The notes: generated by a model not told the origin, from the letters alone. Numbered from the stretch's first letter, positions 31,032 through 40,321 are shown. The stretch is 41,339 nucleotides of DNA from an uncultured Clostridia bacterium (GCA_937876985.1 CALEFT010000025.1:1-41339), one strand, 5' to 3'. Numbers and translations: made by a program.

Positions 31032-34000
31032 ATGGGTAAAATTATTGGTTTGGATGTAGGAATTGGTTCTTTAGGTTGGGCTGTTATCAATGAAGATAAG
31101 AGACGAATTGAAGATTTAGGTGTAAGAATTTTTGAAAGTGGAGAGGAAGGTGCTACCAAATCAGCTGACAGAGCTAGTCAGAAAAGAAGAGCATACCGAT
31201 CAACTAAGCGACTAAACAAAAGGCGAAACCAAAGAAAGATTGCACTGAAGAAAGAATTAAATGTATTGGGAATTATTACTCCTGAAGAGATTGATATTGC
31301 ATATTCAACTAAGGGATTTAACCCTGATGTTTGGAAGTTTCGTGCTGAAGGACTTGATAGAAAGCTTGATCCTATTGAGTTAACTGCTGTCTTGATTAAT
31401 TTTGCGAATTATCGTGGATACAATGATTTCTATGCAGATTCAGAAGAGGATAAAGAAGGGAAACTTACAGAAGCTAAGAATGCTATTTCAGCAAAGTATG
31501 AAAACGATTGTATTCAATTAAAAAAGTATAGAACGATTGGAGAAATGATATACCTTGATAAGTCTTTCCGTGATTCCAAGGGAAGACTTGAGATTCGTAA
31601 TAATGCTATTAATAAGGATGGTAAGAAGAAACCTCACTTTAAGTATCTTATCGATAGAGAATACTTGAAGAAAGAGTTACATATTCTTCTTAATAAGCAG
31701 AATGAATTTGGATATAAGCAGTTAACTCCTGATGCATGCCTTGTTATAGAGTATATTATTTTTAATCAAAGGGATTTCGAAGATGGCCCAGGACCAAAGA
31801 ATAATCCAGTTAAGTATGAAGCAATGAAAAAAGCTAACAGGGGTAACCAGCATTATTCAGGGTTTGATGAGCTGATTGGATTCTGTCCATTTTATCCAAC
31901 GGAAAACCGTGGTTATCAGAATAGTTTAATCTATGATATGTATGTTTTAATTAATGAGTTATCTCAACTTCATTTTTATAATAGCGACAATGAGGAAATT
32001 TGCTGTCCTGAAACGATGGTAACAGAAATGTTTCTCATGATGTTTGAAAACGAAGGCGTTCTCAAGTACAAGGAGATTGATAAATTAGCTAAGAAAAACA
32101 GAGTAGTATGTAAGAAGCCTGAAGGTATTACGAAAAAGCAAATAACAGGTAAGTACATAAAGTTCTTAATGAAAGAGAATAATTTTACTGATACTCTTCG
32201 AAAAGAATTTGCTATGACACATTACGATGACCAGAATTCTTTGGCTGAGAAGATTGGTTATATTATGTCGAAATATGCAACTCCAAGTCGTAGAAAGGAT
32301 GAACTACAGGAGGAGTTTGACAAAAGAGGATTAAAACCAGAGTTTGTAAAAATGAACTATGGTAAAGCTATTAAAGTTGAAAAAATGGGTGGAGGAGCTA
32401 GTATATCCTTCAAGTATATGCTGGAGGCAATTAGAGCATATTTTGATGGAGTGAAATATGGAGATTTCCAAGCAAAAACAAATGAAACAGCAGATGATCG
32501 TAAGAAGTACAAGATAGTTAGTAGTACAGGTAAAATATTGCCAATTATGGATAAGGATATGGTCCGAAATCCAGTAGTTTATCGTTCTCTAAATGAGACA
32601 CGTAAAATTGTTAACGAATTGATGAGACAGTATAAGGATGTTACTGCTATCAATGTTGAGGTTGCTAAAGATGTAGGTCAATCCTTTGAGCAAAGAGCGG
32701 AAACTAAGAAGTATCAGGATAAGAATGCGGAGAAAAATGAAGCTTTGAGAAACAAGCTTTATAACGAGATGATAAACAAAGGATATAACGTGCCTATGAG
32801 TGATATGGTAATTGCTCGTTATACTCTTTGGGAAAGTCAAAAGAAAATGTGTATATATTCTGGTGAAGAAATAACGTTTGATCAAGTTATAAGGGGAACT
32901 ACAGTTCAGGTTGACCACATAATTCCTCAATCTATAGTATTGGATGAAACTCTAAATAATAAAGTATTAGTTCTTACAACGGAAAATCAGGAAAAGGGAA
33001 ATAAAGTTCCTCTTGAGTATATGAATAAGGAACAAGCCGAAGAGTATAAGAATCGTGTTCTAAATCTATATAGAACAAATAATATCTCAAGAATAAAAAA
33101 AGAATACTTGTTGCTTCCAAATCTAAATGATAGCGAAGTAATAAGTGGCTTTGTAGACCGAAATATTAACGACACAAGGACTATTAGTAAGTATGTAGCT
33201 GTACTGCTTGATAAGGCATACCGCGGAAAGGGAATTAAAGTAAATGTTATAAAGGGTTCGGTTACAAGTAGGTTTAGAAGACGTTGGCTTGGTAGAAGAA
33301 CTCGTATTAATTTACCAACATCGGTATACGGCTTAGAAAAAAAGACAAGAGATTTGCATTATTACCATCACGCTATTGATGCAGCTGTTGTTGCTAATTT
33401 GACAAGAAAATATATCGAATTGGGACAAGATTACGAGAAGATTAGCAGTATTCGAAAAGAGTATGATTATCACAGCAAGAACGGTAATTCAGCACATGCA
33501 AAGACATTGTTTGATTCAATGAATAATGAAATCGAGAAGACAGTAAAAAAGATGCATAATCAATATCATATGTCTGAAGACTACGTGCGTAATTGTCTTG
33601 AATATGCGTACGTTCCTAGTATTGTTGATAATTTCCGTAAAGAAATTGAAGTTCGAGTTCCATTGGTTATTGATATGAAAGTAAATGAATATGAGAGAGA
33701 TAACAAAAATTATAAGGAACTCAAAATGTTACTTGGAAGGGCACTAAGCCAATTAGAAACAGATAATGATGCGGGTGAAGAATTCTTGTTAATATCTCCA
33801 ACTTTAGTCGAACAGATTAATGAGAGACTTTCGGATTATGATTCAAAACTAGCTGCTATTAGCGAAAATGGCGAATTAATTAAGTGTGACGGTGATCGTG
33901 TAGAAAAAACGATAAAAGAAAACTGTGTTGATCTTAAAGAGTATATTAAGTCTATGAAAGAACCTGAATTGAAGAATTACATTGAGGATATTCATTTCTG

Positions 34001-34691
34001 TTTTGAAGAAGAATACTCTGAACGAGTCATGGATTATTATGATGATAAGGAATTTGCTTCTAAGATTAAGGTGCCATATATTTCATACAAGATTAGCAGA
34101 AGATATCGTGGCGATATGGTTTCTAGTTCAAATCCAGTTTCTTGTCGAAAAGTATTTGAAGAGTTAAATATTACCACGATGAAAGAATTTGAATTAAAAC
34201 TAGAGGATTTGAAATGTCCTTATTATGTAAAAATAAACAATCGCGAGGGAGAACCGTTAAACTTTTCTATCTATGCGGCTAATAAGTTTTATTGCATAGA
34301 AATATACGTTGATGAAAACAACAAGTATCAAATTCGCGGAATCCGATTTTTTGACATTCGCAGAGATAGAAAGAAAGGTGCTTTGGTATTAACTAGACCG
34401 CTACCAAAGTCCTGCAAGCATGTTATGTATTTATTTCATAATGAATATATAAGGTTATGTGATAAGAAGGGAAATTTAAAAAAGAACGGCATGTATACAT
34501 ATAGAAGCGTAAAAAATATAAATGCAAACAGAGGATATGCGAGATTGTATTCTTCAAAGAATTACAAAGGAGAGGATATAATTGTTACGCTTTCAACACC
34601 TATAAAAAAAGTCAATGTTTCTATTCTTGGTCATATAGAAGGAGAGGTTAAATGTGGAGATCAGTCGTTATTTATAGTGGAGAACACCTGA
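31032..34691 (+). CDS. cas9: CRISPR-associated endonuclease Cas9 (type II-C locus)
   Basis: This is a 1219-aa RNA-guided DNA nuclease. RuvC-I has IGLDVGIGSLGWAV with D8. The Arg-rich bridge helix covers about 45-77 (RASQKRRAYRSTKRLNKRRN). The REC lobe spans about 80-530. RuvC-II is INVEVAKDVG with E543. The HNH domain is VDHIIPQS with D628/H629, followed by ENQEKGNKVP. RuvC-III is YHHAIDAAVVAN with H779/H780 and D783. The remaining 430 or so residues would hold the WED and PAM-interacting domains. All catalytic residues are present, so it should cut both strands. Ribosome binding site GTGGAGG. The end overlaps cas1 by 40 bp. The PAM cannot be read from the sequence. Confidence 0.97.
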   Translation: MGKIIGLDVGIGSLGWAVINEDKRRIEDLGVRIFESGEEGATKSADRASQKRRAYRSTKRLNKRRNQRKIALKKELNVLGIITPEEIDIAYSTKGFNPDVWKFRAEGLDRKLDPIELTAVLINFANYRGYNDFYADSEEDKEGKLTEAKNAISAKYENDCIQLKKYRTIGEMIYLDKSFRDSKGRLEIRNNAINKDGKKKPHFKYLIDREYLKKELHILLNKQNEFGYKQLTPDACLVIEYIIFNQRDFEDGPGPKNNPVKYEAMKKANRGNQHYSGFDELIGFCPFYPTENRGYQNSLIYDMYVLINELSQLHFYNSDNEEICCPETMVTEMFLMMFENEGVLKYKEIDKLAKKNRVVCKKPEGITKKQITGKYIKFLMKENNFTDTLRKEFAMTHYDDQNSLAEKIGYIMSKYATPSRRKDELQEEFDKRGLKPEFVKMNYGKAIKVEKMGGGASISFKYMLEAIRAYFDGVKYGDFQAKTNETADDRKKYKIVSSTGKILPIMDKDMVRNPVVYRSLNETRKIVNELMRQYKDVTAINVEVAKDVGQSFEQRAETKKYQDKNAEKNEALRNKLYNEMINKGYNVPMSDMVIARYTLWESQKKMCIYSGEEITFDQVIRGTTVQVDHIIPQSIVLDETLNNKVLVLTTENQEKGNKVPLEYMNKEQAEEYKNRVLNLYRTNNISRIKKEYLLLPNLNDSEVISGFVDRNINDTRTISKYVAVLLDKAYRGKGIKVNVIKGSVTSRFRRRWLGRRTRINLPTSVYGLEKKTRDLHYYHHAIDAAVVANLTRKYIELGQDYEKISSIRKEYDYHSKNGNSAHAKTLFDSMNNEIEKTVKKMHNQYHMSEDYVRNCLEYAYVPSIVDNFRKEIEVRVPLVIDMKVNEYERDNKNYKELKMLLGRALSQLETDNDAGEEFLLISPTLVEQINERLSDYDSKLAAISENGELIKCDGDRVEKTIKENCVDLKEYIKSMKEPELKNYIEDIHFCFEEEYSERVMDYYDDKEFASKIKVPYISYKISRRYRGDMVSSSNPVSCRKVFEELNITTMKEFELKLEDLKCPYYVKINNREGEPLNFSIYAANKFYCIEIYVDENNKYQIRGIRFFDIRRDRKKGALVLTRPLPKSCKHVMYLFHNEYIRLCDKKGNLKKNGMYTYRSVKNINANRGYARLYSSKNYKGEDIIVTLSTPIKKVNVSILGHIEGEVKCGDQSLFIVENT

Positions 34692-35554
34692 AATTAGAAA
34701 ATGATTGGTTAGTAATTCATATGCCAGATGGAAATGAGAATAGAGTTCCTCTTTCTGATTTGTATTGTGTTGTAATTGATAATCCAATGCTGACAATAAC
34801 TGTTCAGTTAATGTCAGCATTGGCAAAACACAAGATACAGCTTGTTACTACTGATGAAAAACATATGCCGGTAGCAATAACATACCCTATTAATGCAAAT
34901 TACCGTTGCTACAAGGTGCTTAAGAAACAATTGGATATGACGTATGAATTTAAAGGCGGAGTATGGCGATTAATTGTCGAAGCAAAAATAATGAATCAGT
35001 CTAGATGTTTATCCAGCTTGTGGGCTGATAAAACTGTCACAACAAGACTTGAAGAGTTATCAAAGGCAGTTGATTATCATGATAGAACACGGTGTGAAGG
35101 AATTGCAGCTAGAATCTTTTTCCAACAGCTATATGGTTCGGATTTTGTTAGACATGAAGATACTTCGATTAATAATGCTTTGGACTACGGGTATGCGATT
35201 ATGCGATCTGGTGTAGCAAAATCCTTGATTGCTCATGGTTTTAATTGTGTATTAGGAGTTCATCATATAGGTGAAACAAACGATTTTAATTTAGCTGATG
35301 ATTTTATTGAACCTCTGCGTCCAATAGTGGATCAATGGGTAGCGACGCATCCTGAAGATGTAGAAGAAGGTCTTACTAGATATGTTAAGAATTCTCTAGT
35401 TGATCTGTTGAATATTGAGGTTTTAATAGATTCAAAAAAAGTAAAAGTGAGATATGCAATAGATATTATGGCTCGCTCATTTGTAACTGCAATTGAGACA
35501 AATAATCCATCCAGATTATTACTACCAGAAATTATTATATATCATGAGAAATAG
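34652..35554 (+). CDS. cas1: CRISPR-associated integrase Cas1
   Basis: This 300-aa type II Cas1 has the metal-binding residues E149 (RCEGIAARIFF), H204/H205 (GVHHIGETNDFNLADDF) and D216/D217. The wording NxFxLADDFIEPLRPIVD is characteristic of the Cas1 of type II systems. It forms the Cas1-Cas2 integrase that inserts new spacers at the leader-proximal repeat. It starts inside the 3' end of cas9 (40-bp overlap), with its own GGAGAGG. It is translationally linked to cas9 and cas2. Confidence 0.96.
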   Translation: MWRSVVIYSGEHLKLENDWLVIHMPDGNENRVPLSDLYCVVIDNPMLTITVQLMSALAKHKIQLVTTDEKHMPVAITYPINANYRCYKVLKKQLDMTYEFKGGVWRLIVEAKIMNQSRCLSSLWADKTVTTRLEELSKAVDYHDRTRCEGIAARIFFQQLYGSDFVRHEDTSINNALDYGYAIMRSGVAKSLIAHGFNCVLGVHHIGETNDFNLADDFIEPLRPIVDQWVATHPEDVEEGLTRYVKNSLVDLLNIEVLIDSKKVKVRYAIDIMARSFVTAIETNNPSRLLLPEIIIYHEK

Positions 35555-35864
35555 AACTATGAGATTGATTGTATTCTTCGATTTGCCTACCGGAACAAAA
35601 AGAGAACGAAAATTGTATTCAAAATTTAGGAAGTTCTTAATTGTTCAAGGGTTTACTATGCTCCAATTCTCTGTGTATGAAAGAATTACTAGAAATTATG
35701 ATGATTGTAATAGATATATTTCACTAATTGAGTGTAATAAACCACCTCAGGGTGATATTCGTTGTATGGCTGTAACAGAGAAGCAGTATGAATCCATGAA
35801 GGTAATTATTGGTTCACATGAAAAAGAGAATGATTATACAGATGAAGACTTCTTGGAATTCTAA
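35544..35864 (+). CDS. cas2: CRISPR-associated protein Cas2
   Basis: This 106-aa protein (from ATG 35544) contains MRLIVFFDLPTGTKRERKLYSKFRKFL, the first strand and helix of the Cas2 ferredoxin fold with the conserved D. It continues with GFTMLQFSVYERI, and IRCMAVTEKQYESMKVIIG. It overlaps the cas1 stop by 11 bp; an alternative start is the ATG at 35559, giving MRLIVFFDLP directly. It is the structural partner of Cas1 in spacer integration. No csn2 or cas4 follows: the array begins 31 bp after the stop, which supports subtype II-C by gene content. Confidence 0.95.
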   Translation: MRNRTMRLIVFFDLPTGTKRERKLYSKFRKFLIVQGFTMLQFSVYERITRNYDDCNRYISLIECNKPPQGDIRCMAVTEKQYESMKVIIGSHEKENDYTDEDFLEF

Positions 35865-35881
35865 GGAATAAATGTTAAAAT
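35853..35881 (+). promoter_or_regulatory. CRISPR leader promoter
   Basis: TTGGAA (inside the last codons of cas2) and TAAAAT are separated by exactly 17 bp, with a predicted TSS about 8 bases before the first repeat. The leader is thus very short, roughly 31 bp of non-coding DNA. Confidence 0.6.
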
Positions 35882-35895
35882 GTCTTTACAGTGAT

Positions 35896-38236
35896 GTTTT
35901 AGTTCTCAGGCATTCATTGGTAATCAAAGACACAATAGTGAAACATTTAATACATATTTTGGTTTTAGTTCTCAGGCATTCATTGGTAATCAAAGACTAC
36001 TAGCGACTTGTGGAACTATCAAGCGGGGTTTTAGTTCTCAGGCATTCATTGGTAATCAAAGACCATCATCCCATTGCAGGCCGAGACATTCGCGTTTTAG
36101 TTCTCAGGCATTCATTGGTAATCAAAGACCGGAGATTTGCGAGATTCCGAACAAATCTAGTTTTAGTTCTCAGGCATTCATTGGTAATCAAAGACGATAG
36201 AGATAGTTACCCAACCGAGTAAAAGGTTTTAGTTCTCAGGCATTCATTGGTAATCAAAGACATGGTTTCTGTGACATTGTTCTGAATAAAGGTTTTAGTT
36301 CTCAGGCATTCATTGGTAATCAAAGACACCAGAAAGGCGAATAACATGAAAGTAACAGTTTTAGTTCTCAGGCATTCATTGGTAATCAAAGACTTGTTTC
36401 AGTTTCTAGAATGATAGTATCCAGTTTTAGTTCTCAGGCATTCATTGGTAATCAAAGACAGAATTAAAGACCGAAAAGCTAGATATCCTGTTTTAGTTCT
36501 CAGGCATTCATTGGTAATCAAAGACTGATAGATGGAGTCTTGTAGTCTGTAATGAGTTTTAGTTCTCAGGCATTCATTGGTAATCAAAGACCTACTAGAC
36601 TTATTTAACAAGAAGAAAACAGTTTTAGTTCTCAGGCATTCATTGGTAATCAAAGACAAACTAGGTAGTCTATGGGACGAGTTTTAGGTTTTAGTTCTCA
36701 GGCATTCATTGGTAATCAAAGACAACAGTAAGCTTGTACTTCTTCGAGAGTCGGTTTTAGTTCTCAGGCATTCATTGGTAATCAAAGACGAAAGCGAGGG
36801 GCTAAGAAGTGGGCGTTAAGTTTTAGTTCTCAGGCATTCATTGGTAATCAAAGACACGCTACAAACACGCACGACAAGGGCAAAAGTTTTAGTTCTCAGG
36901 CATTCATTGGTAATCAAAGACAGAATGATTACTAATAAGAAGAAGAGACTCGTTTTAGTTCTCAGGCATTCATTGGTAATCAAAGACGCTCATACTGCGT
37001 CTTGATATCCAAATATGGTTTTAGTTCTCAGGCATTCATTGGTAATCAAAGACAGCGGAAAAAAGGGGCTAGCTCCGAGAACTGTTTTAGTTCTCAGGCA
37101 TTCATTGGTAATCAAAGACAATGAGGGCAATGAAAATCGTTTGGAGTAGGTTTTAGTTCTCAGGCATTCATTGGTAATCAAAGACTGGCAAAGTCAACAT
37201 AAATAATATATTTAGTTTTAGTTCTCAGGCATTCATTGGTAATCAAAGACCAGTATGTGTCAAAAGAAAAGTTCAATTCAGTTTTAGTTCTCAGGCATTC
37301 ATTGGTAATCAAAGACTGTGATGTGAAATACACATATTACACTCGCGTTTTAGTTCTCAGGCATTCATTGGTAATCAAAGACAGGTGTTGAACACAAAAA
37401 AGCAGTTGGAAGGTTTTAGTTCTCAGGCATTCATTGGTAATCAAAGACTGCACTGGCTCGACTGGTCGCTGGAAGTACGTTTTAGTTCTCAGGCATTCAT
37501 TGGTAATCAAAGACATTGTTTTTGAGTTAGTAATTCGACATTAGGTTTTAGTTCTCAGGCATTCATTGGTAATCAAAGACATGTAATATCAGTGCTTCTA
37601 TCAGTTCTTCGTTTTAGTTCTCAGGCATTCATTGGTAATCAAAGACCTAATGAGGGTGCATCCGTTGGCTCAATGGTTTTAGTTCTCAGGCATTCATTGG
37701 TAATCAAAGACACAAATAGTTAAGACCGGCGGTACTTTCGGTTTTAGTTCTCAGGCATTCATTGGTAATCAAAGACTTCATCAACAGATTCCTTCAAGTA
37801 TGCCGCGTTTTAGTTCTCAGGCATTCATTGGTAATCAAAGACAACAGCAACCCATGATTTAACGAGGTCGTTGTTTTAGTTCTCAGGCATTCATTGGTAA
37901 TCAAAGACTATAAGTTTGACGAAATGACTCTAGCAACTGTTTTAGTTCTCAGGCATTCATTGGTAATCAAAGACGATTAGAGGCGCTAAGAGACTAATCA
38001 AGCGTTTTAGTTCTCAGGCATTCATTGGTAATCAAAGACCACATGCATTTCCTAAACACCATCTATCGAGTTTTAGTTCTCAGGCATTCATTGGTAATCA
38101 AAGACTTTCGCCTTGCGTCAATCTGCGGATTGTCTGTTTTAGTTCTCAGGCATTCATTGGTAATCAAAGACAAGTAATAACACTAAGCCCCGACAATAGT
38201 GTTTTAGTTCTCAGGCATTCATTGGTAATCAAAGAC
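35896..38236 (+). CRISPR. CRISPR array: 36 identical 36-bp repeats, 35 spacers
   Basis: The repeat starts GTTTTAGTTCTCAGGC and ends GGTAATCAAAGAC. I counted 36 copies by position, from 35896 to the last at 38201-38236, and saw no variant in any of them, including the terminal one. Spacers are 30 bp, except five of 29 bp (ending at 37214, 37675, 37740, 38003 and 38200). The plus-strand repeat pairs with the minus-strand tracrRNA, so crRNAs are read left to right and the newest spacers should be next to cas2. The origin of the spacers could not be searched. The size suggests an active adaptation history. Confidence 0.99.
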
Positions 38237-38606
38237 AACAGACCAACAGGACGAAGGTTGGGAAGAACCGGTGATTGAGGAGAGATTTGACCCGGATAGA
38301 ACGGTGCTGTCGCTTTCGTTTTTGAAAAAAGAAGATGCCAAAATGAAGGAAGATGGAAACTTAATTCAAAATAATGAAAGAAGTTTGAAAGAAGTTTTGA
38401 ATCAGAAAGATTATGAAAAAACTTTGCCTATTATGGAGTATTTGGAAACAAATTCTGCAATTACGACGCAGATAGCAAAACAGATAACAGGAAAGTCGTT
38501 GGCGACGGCATGGCGTTATTTACAAATATTGGTAAAGGCAGATGTGCTAGAGGCAGATGGAAATACAAATAATGCAGAGTATATTGTGAAGGACATATAC
38601 AGATAG
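38237..38606 (+). pseudogene. 3' remnant of an AlbA_2/AAA_4-type ATP-binding regulator
   Basis: The frame runs directly out of the last CRISPR repeat: DQQDEGWEEPVIEERF, then DPDRTVLSLSFLKK. This is the characteristic end of the wing/ATPase part of AlbA_2 (Schlafen-like) putative transcriptional regulators. A charged linker follows, then a C-terminal winged helix (ITTQIAKQITGKSLATAWRYLQILVKADVLE). The first three quarters of such a protein (normally about 450-500 aa) are missing. A GTG at 38271 could start a 111-aa product, but there is no clear ribosome binding site. It is therefore a truncated gene marking a recombination junction at the array's distal end. Confidence 0.78.
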
Positions 38607-38935
38607 AGGGTAGTTTTATGAAGAAATACGTGGGTAAAAATGAGATATGTATATAAGCTATATTGCATTAAAAGTGTCGACATGTCGCCATTTTTGAGAA
38701 GAAGAATAATATGTTTGAGGAATTATAAAAAAATAAGCAATAAATATAAACACTTACCTGTGGCTTGCATGTGAACATGCAAGCTGTTATGTAGGATATA
38801 GTTTGGTTTTGGGAGATTATTTTTCGCAAAATCAGTATCAATGATTCGAGTAAAGATACACACAAGAGCAACTTGTGTGTACTTTTACTTAAATCGTATC
38901 ACAACCATTTCCTATTTACTTTTCAGTTCGACCAT
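38607..38935. other. Intergenic stretch with two strong inverted repeats
   Basis: GCTTGCATGT/ACATGCAAGC (38763-38784) is an inverted repeat with a 2-bp centre. ACACACAAG/CTTGTGTGT (38858-38880), extended outward by GTAAA/TTTAC, is a second. No gene longer than a 12-codon frame (near 38618) is credible. The hairpins could be a terminator or the remains of a mobile-element end. Confidence 0.5.
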
Positions 38936-38989
38936 CGTGAGGGTGGTAGAACCGTTGGTTCTGGTAGAGTAGCAACTATCATCGAGTAA
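38936..38989 (+). pseudogene. tuf: 3'-terminal fragment of an elongation factor Tu gene
   Basis: The codons read REGGRTVGSGRVATIIE and stop, exactly the C-terminus of clostridial EF-Tu. Similarity ends abruptly upstream: the expected RFAI before REGG is replaced by QFDH. The fragment is followed 35 bases later by a strong terminator, possibly the original tuf terminator. It may be a site-specific integration footprint (gene 3' end carried by an element) or a leftover of recombination. Confidence 0.8.
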
Positions 38990-39024
38990 TCTTTGATAGT
39001 GTCTCTAAAAAGCTAGATTTTATG

Positions 39025-39056
39025 GGGCTTTCCGAGAAATCGGGAAGCCCTTTTTG
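39025..39056 (+). terminator. Intrinsic terminator after the tuf fragment
   Basis: GGGCTTTCC/GGGAAGCCC (one G-T pair) with an 8-nt loop is followed by TTTTT. Confidence 0.9.
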
Positions 39057-39144
39057 CGTCTTGAAAAAAGTGGAAAGAATAGCGAAAAATAGGGTAGGCG
39101 GTGCCAAAAATAAAAACTCCAGCGAATTTCGCATTCTTAAATTC

Positions 39145-39172
39145 TTGGTGTAAAAACGACTTCTGTTATGAT
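39145..39172 (+). promoter_or_regulatory. Promoter of the MerR-type gene
   Basis: TTGGTG and TATGAT are separated by 16 bp; the -10 is part of TGTTATGAT (extended -10). Confidence 0.55.
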
Positions 39173-39184
39173 ATAACAAATAAT

Positions 39185-39206
39185 ATATTTCAGATAACTG
39201 AAATAT
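39185..39206. promoter_or_regulatory. Palindromic operator upstream of the MerR-type gene
   Basis: ATATTTCAG and CTGAAATAT form perfect 9-bp arms around ATAA, 13 bp downstream of the -10 and 23 bp before the start codon. The position suits repression by a dimeric regulator, possibly autoregulation. Confidence 0.6.
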
Positions 39207-39229
39207 AGAAAACATAGGAGGAAAAATGC

Positions 39230-40252
39230 ATGGAATATTTGACCGCTATAGAAATTTCAAAATTATGGAATATATCAAGCCGCATGGTTGCTTATTATTG
39301 TGAAACGGGACGGATTGCGGGGGCTGTAAAAAAGGGAAAGACTTGGTTCATTCCTTCTCGTGCAGAGAAACCCGCTGATAAGCGGCGTTCAAGGAAAAAG
39401 GTTAAGCCTGCGGAGGATAATATCATGCAGACAGAGCCTGTCACAGAAATGGAAACAGCAGATACAGATGCAGTTTATCATATAAGAGATGTATCACATC
39501 ATCTTGGTTTTACCAGAGAAACCTTGAGATATTATGAAGAAATCGGCTTGATTAGTCCTAAAAGGGAGAAATATAGCCAGTACAGAGAATTTGACTTTTA
39601 CGATATATCCCACCTTATGGCGATTGACTTTTACAGAAAAAGAGGTTTTACGCCTATTCAGATTAAGAATCTATTAGGAGCAGGCAGTCGGCAGGAATAT
39701 GAAGAAATATTAGAAGAACAGAGGGATACCTTAAAAAATGAGATTGAACATTTGCAGGAAATGTTGCGGCGATTTGAAACGGCAAGAGATTTTTATGAAT
39801 ATTCAACAGCTAACATTGGAAGATTTGAAGTGCGGACAATGCCTGCATACTATGTAAGGGAATCCATAGATTCCATATTGTCCGTTCAAGAATACAGGGG
39901 GAAGGTACTGACATATCTGAATTTAGACAGTGAGGATATTTTATCAAAAATGGTTCGTTCCATTACCTTTGATGAGACGGGATATAAAGGTGCTGGAATG
40001 TTTATTGTCATGCAAAACCCATCAGATAAGAATGAAACTTATCTCTTGGAGGGCGGCAGATGTCTTTATACTACGCTGATAGCAGAGAACAACGACAATA
40101 CTCTCTTGGAAAAAATGTTTGTCTTATGTCACCAGTGGGCAAAAGAGCATCAAGAAACATTTCGGGGCATAGTGCATATTTTTATCCGTTTCGTGAAATT
40201 AGAGGAACATACAGACGAGAATTATTACGAGGTATGGATGCCGCTAAAATAA
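39230..40252 (+). CDS. MerR-family regulator with additional N-terminal HTH
   Basis: This 340-aa protein has an excisionase-like HTH first (residues 1-45: LTAIEISKLWNISSRMVAYYCETGRIAGAVKKGKTWFIP), then a charged linker. A true MerR domain (about 83-150) follows: IRDVSHHLGFTRETLRYYEEIGLI, FYDISHLMAIDFYRKRGFTPIQIKNLL. Then come a coiled coil (about 160-190) and a C-terminal ligand-binding-like domain (about 195-340) resembling GyrI/multidrug-sensing effector domains. This layout suggests a drug or stress sensor. Ribosome binding site AGGAGG. The downstream gene has a MerR-type promoter, its probable target. The base and codon use (GCG, CGG, AAA) differ from the left part of the window, in line with transfer. 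Confidence 0.88.
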   Translation: MEYLTAIEISKLWNISSRMVAYYCETGRIAGAVKKGKTWFIPSRAEKPADKRRSRKKVKPAEDNIMQTEPVTEMETADTDAVYHIRDVSHHLGFTRETLRYYEEIGLISPKREKYSQYREFDFYDISHLMAIDFYRKRGFTPIQIKNLLGAGSRQEYEEILEEQRDTLKNEIEHLQEMLRRFETARDFYEYSTANIGRFEVRTMPAYYVRESIDSILSVQEYRGKVLTYLNLDSEDILSKMVRSITFDETGYKGAGMFIVMQNPSDKNETYLLEGGRCLYTTLIAENNDNTLLEKMFVLCHQWAKEHQETFRGIVHIFIRFVKLEEHTDENYYEVWMPLK

Positions 40253-40266
40253 TTTTTGTTTTCCTG

Positions 40267-40297
40267 TTGACCTGGGGGTTCCCACCAACCTTATAAT
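40267..40297 (+). promoter_or_regulatory. MerR-type promoter with 19-bp spacer
   Basis: TTGACC (40267-40272) and TATAAT (40292-40297) are separated by exactly 19 bp, the hallmark of promoters activated by MerR proteins. The spacer holds a dyad (TGGG/CCCA with outer GTTG/CAAC). It lies between the MerR-type gene and the CPBP protease gene. Confidence 0.8.
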
Positions 40298-40321
40298 GAC
40301 GCAAGTAAGGAGGTGACCTTC

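Noticed and set aside
36207..37181. Minus-strand frames with repeated MITNECLRTKT-type peptides
   Set aside because: They are translations of the CRISPR repeats and spacers, not genes.
38618..38656. A 12-codon frame MKKYVGKNEICI
   Set aside because: Too short and without context; there is a fair ribosome binding site, but nothing else supports it.
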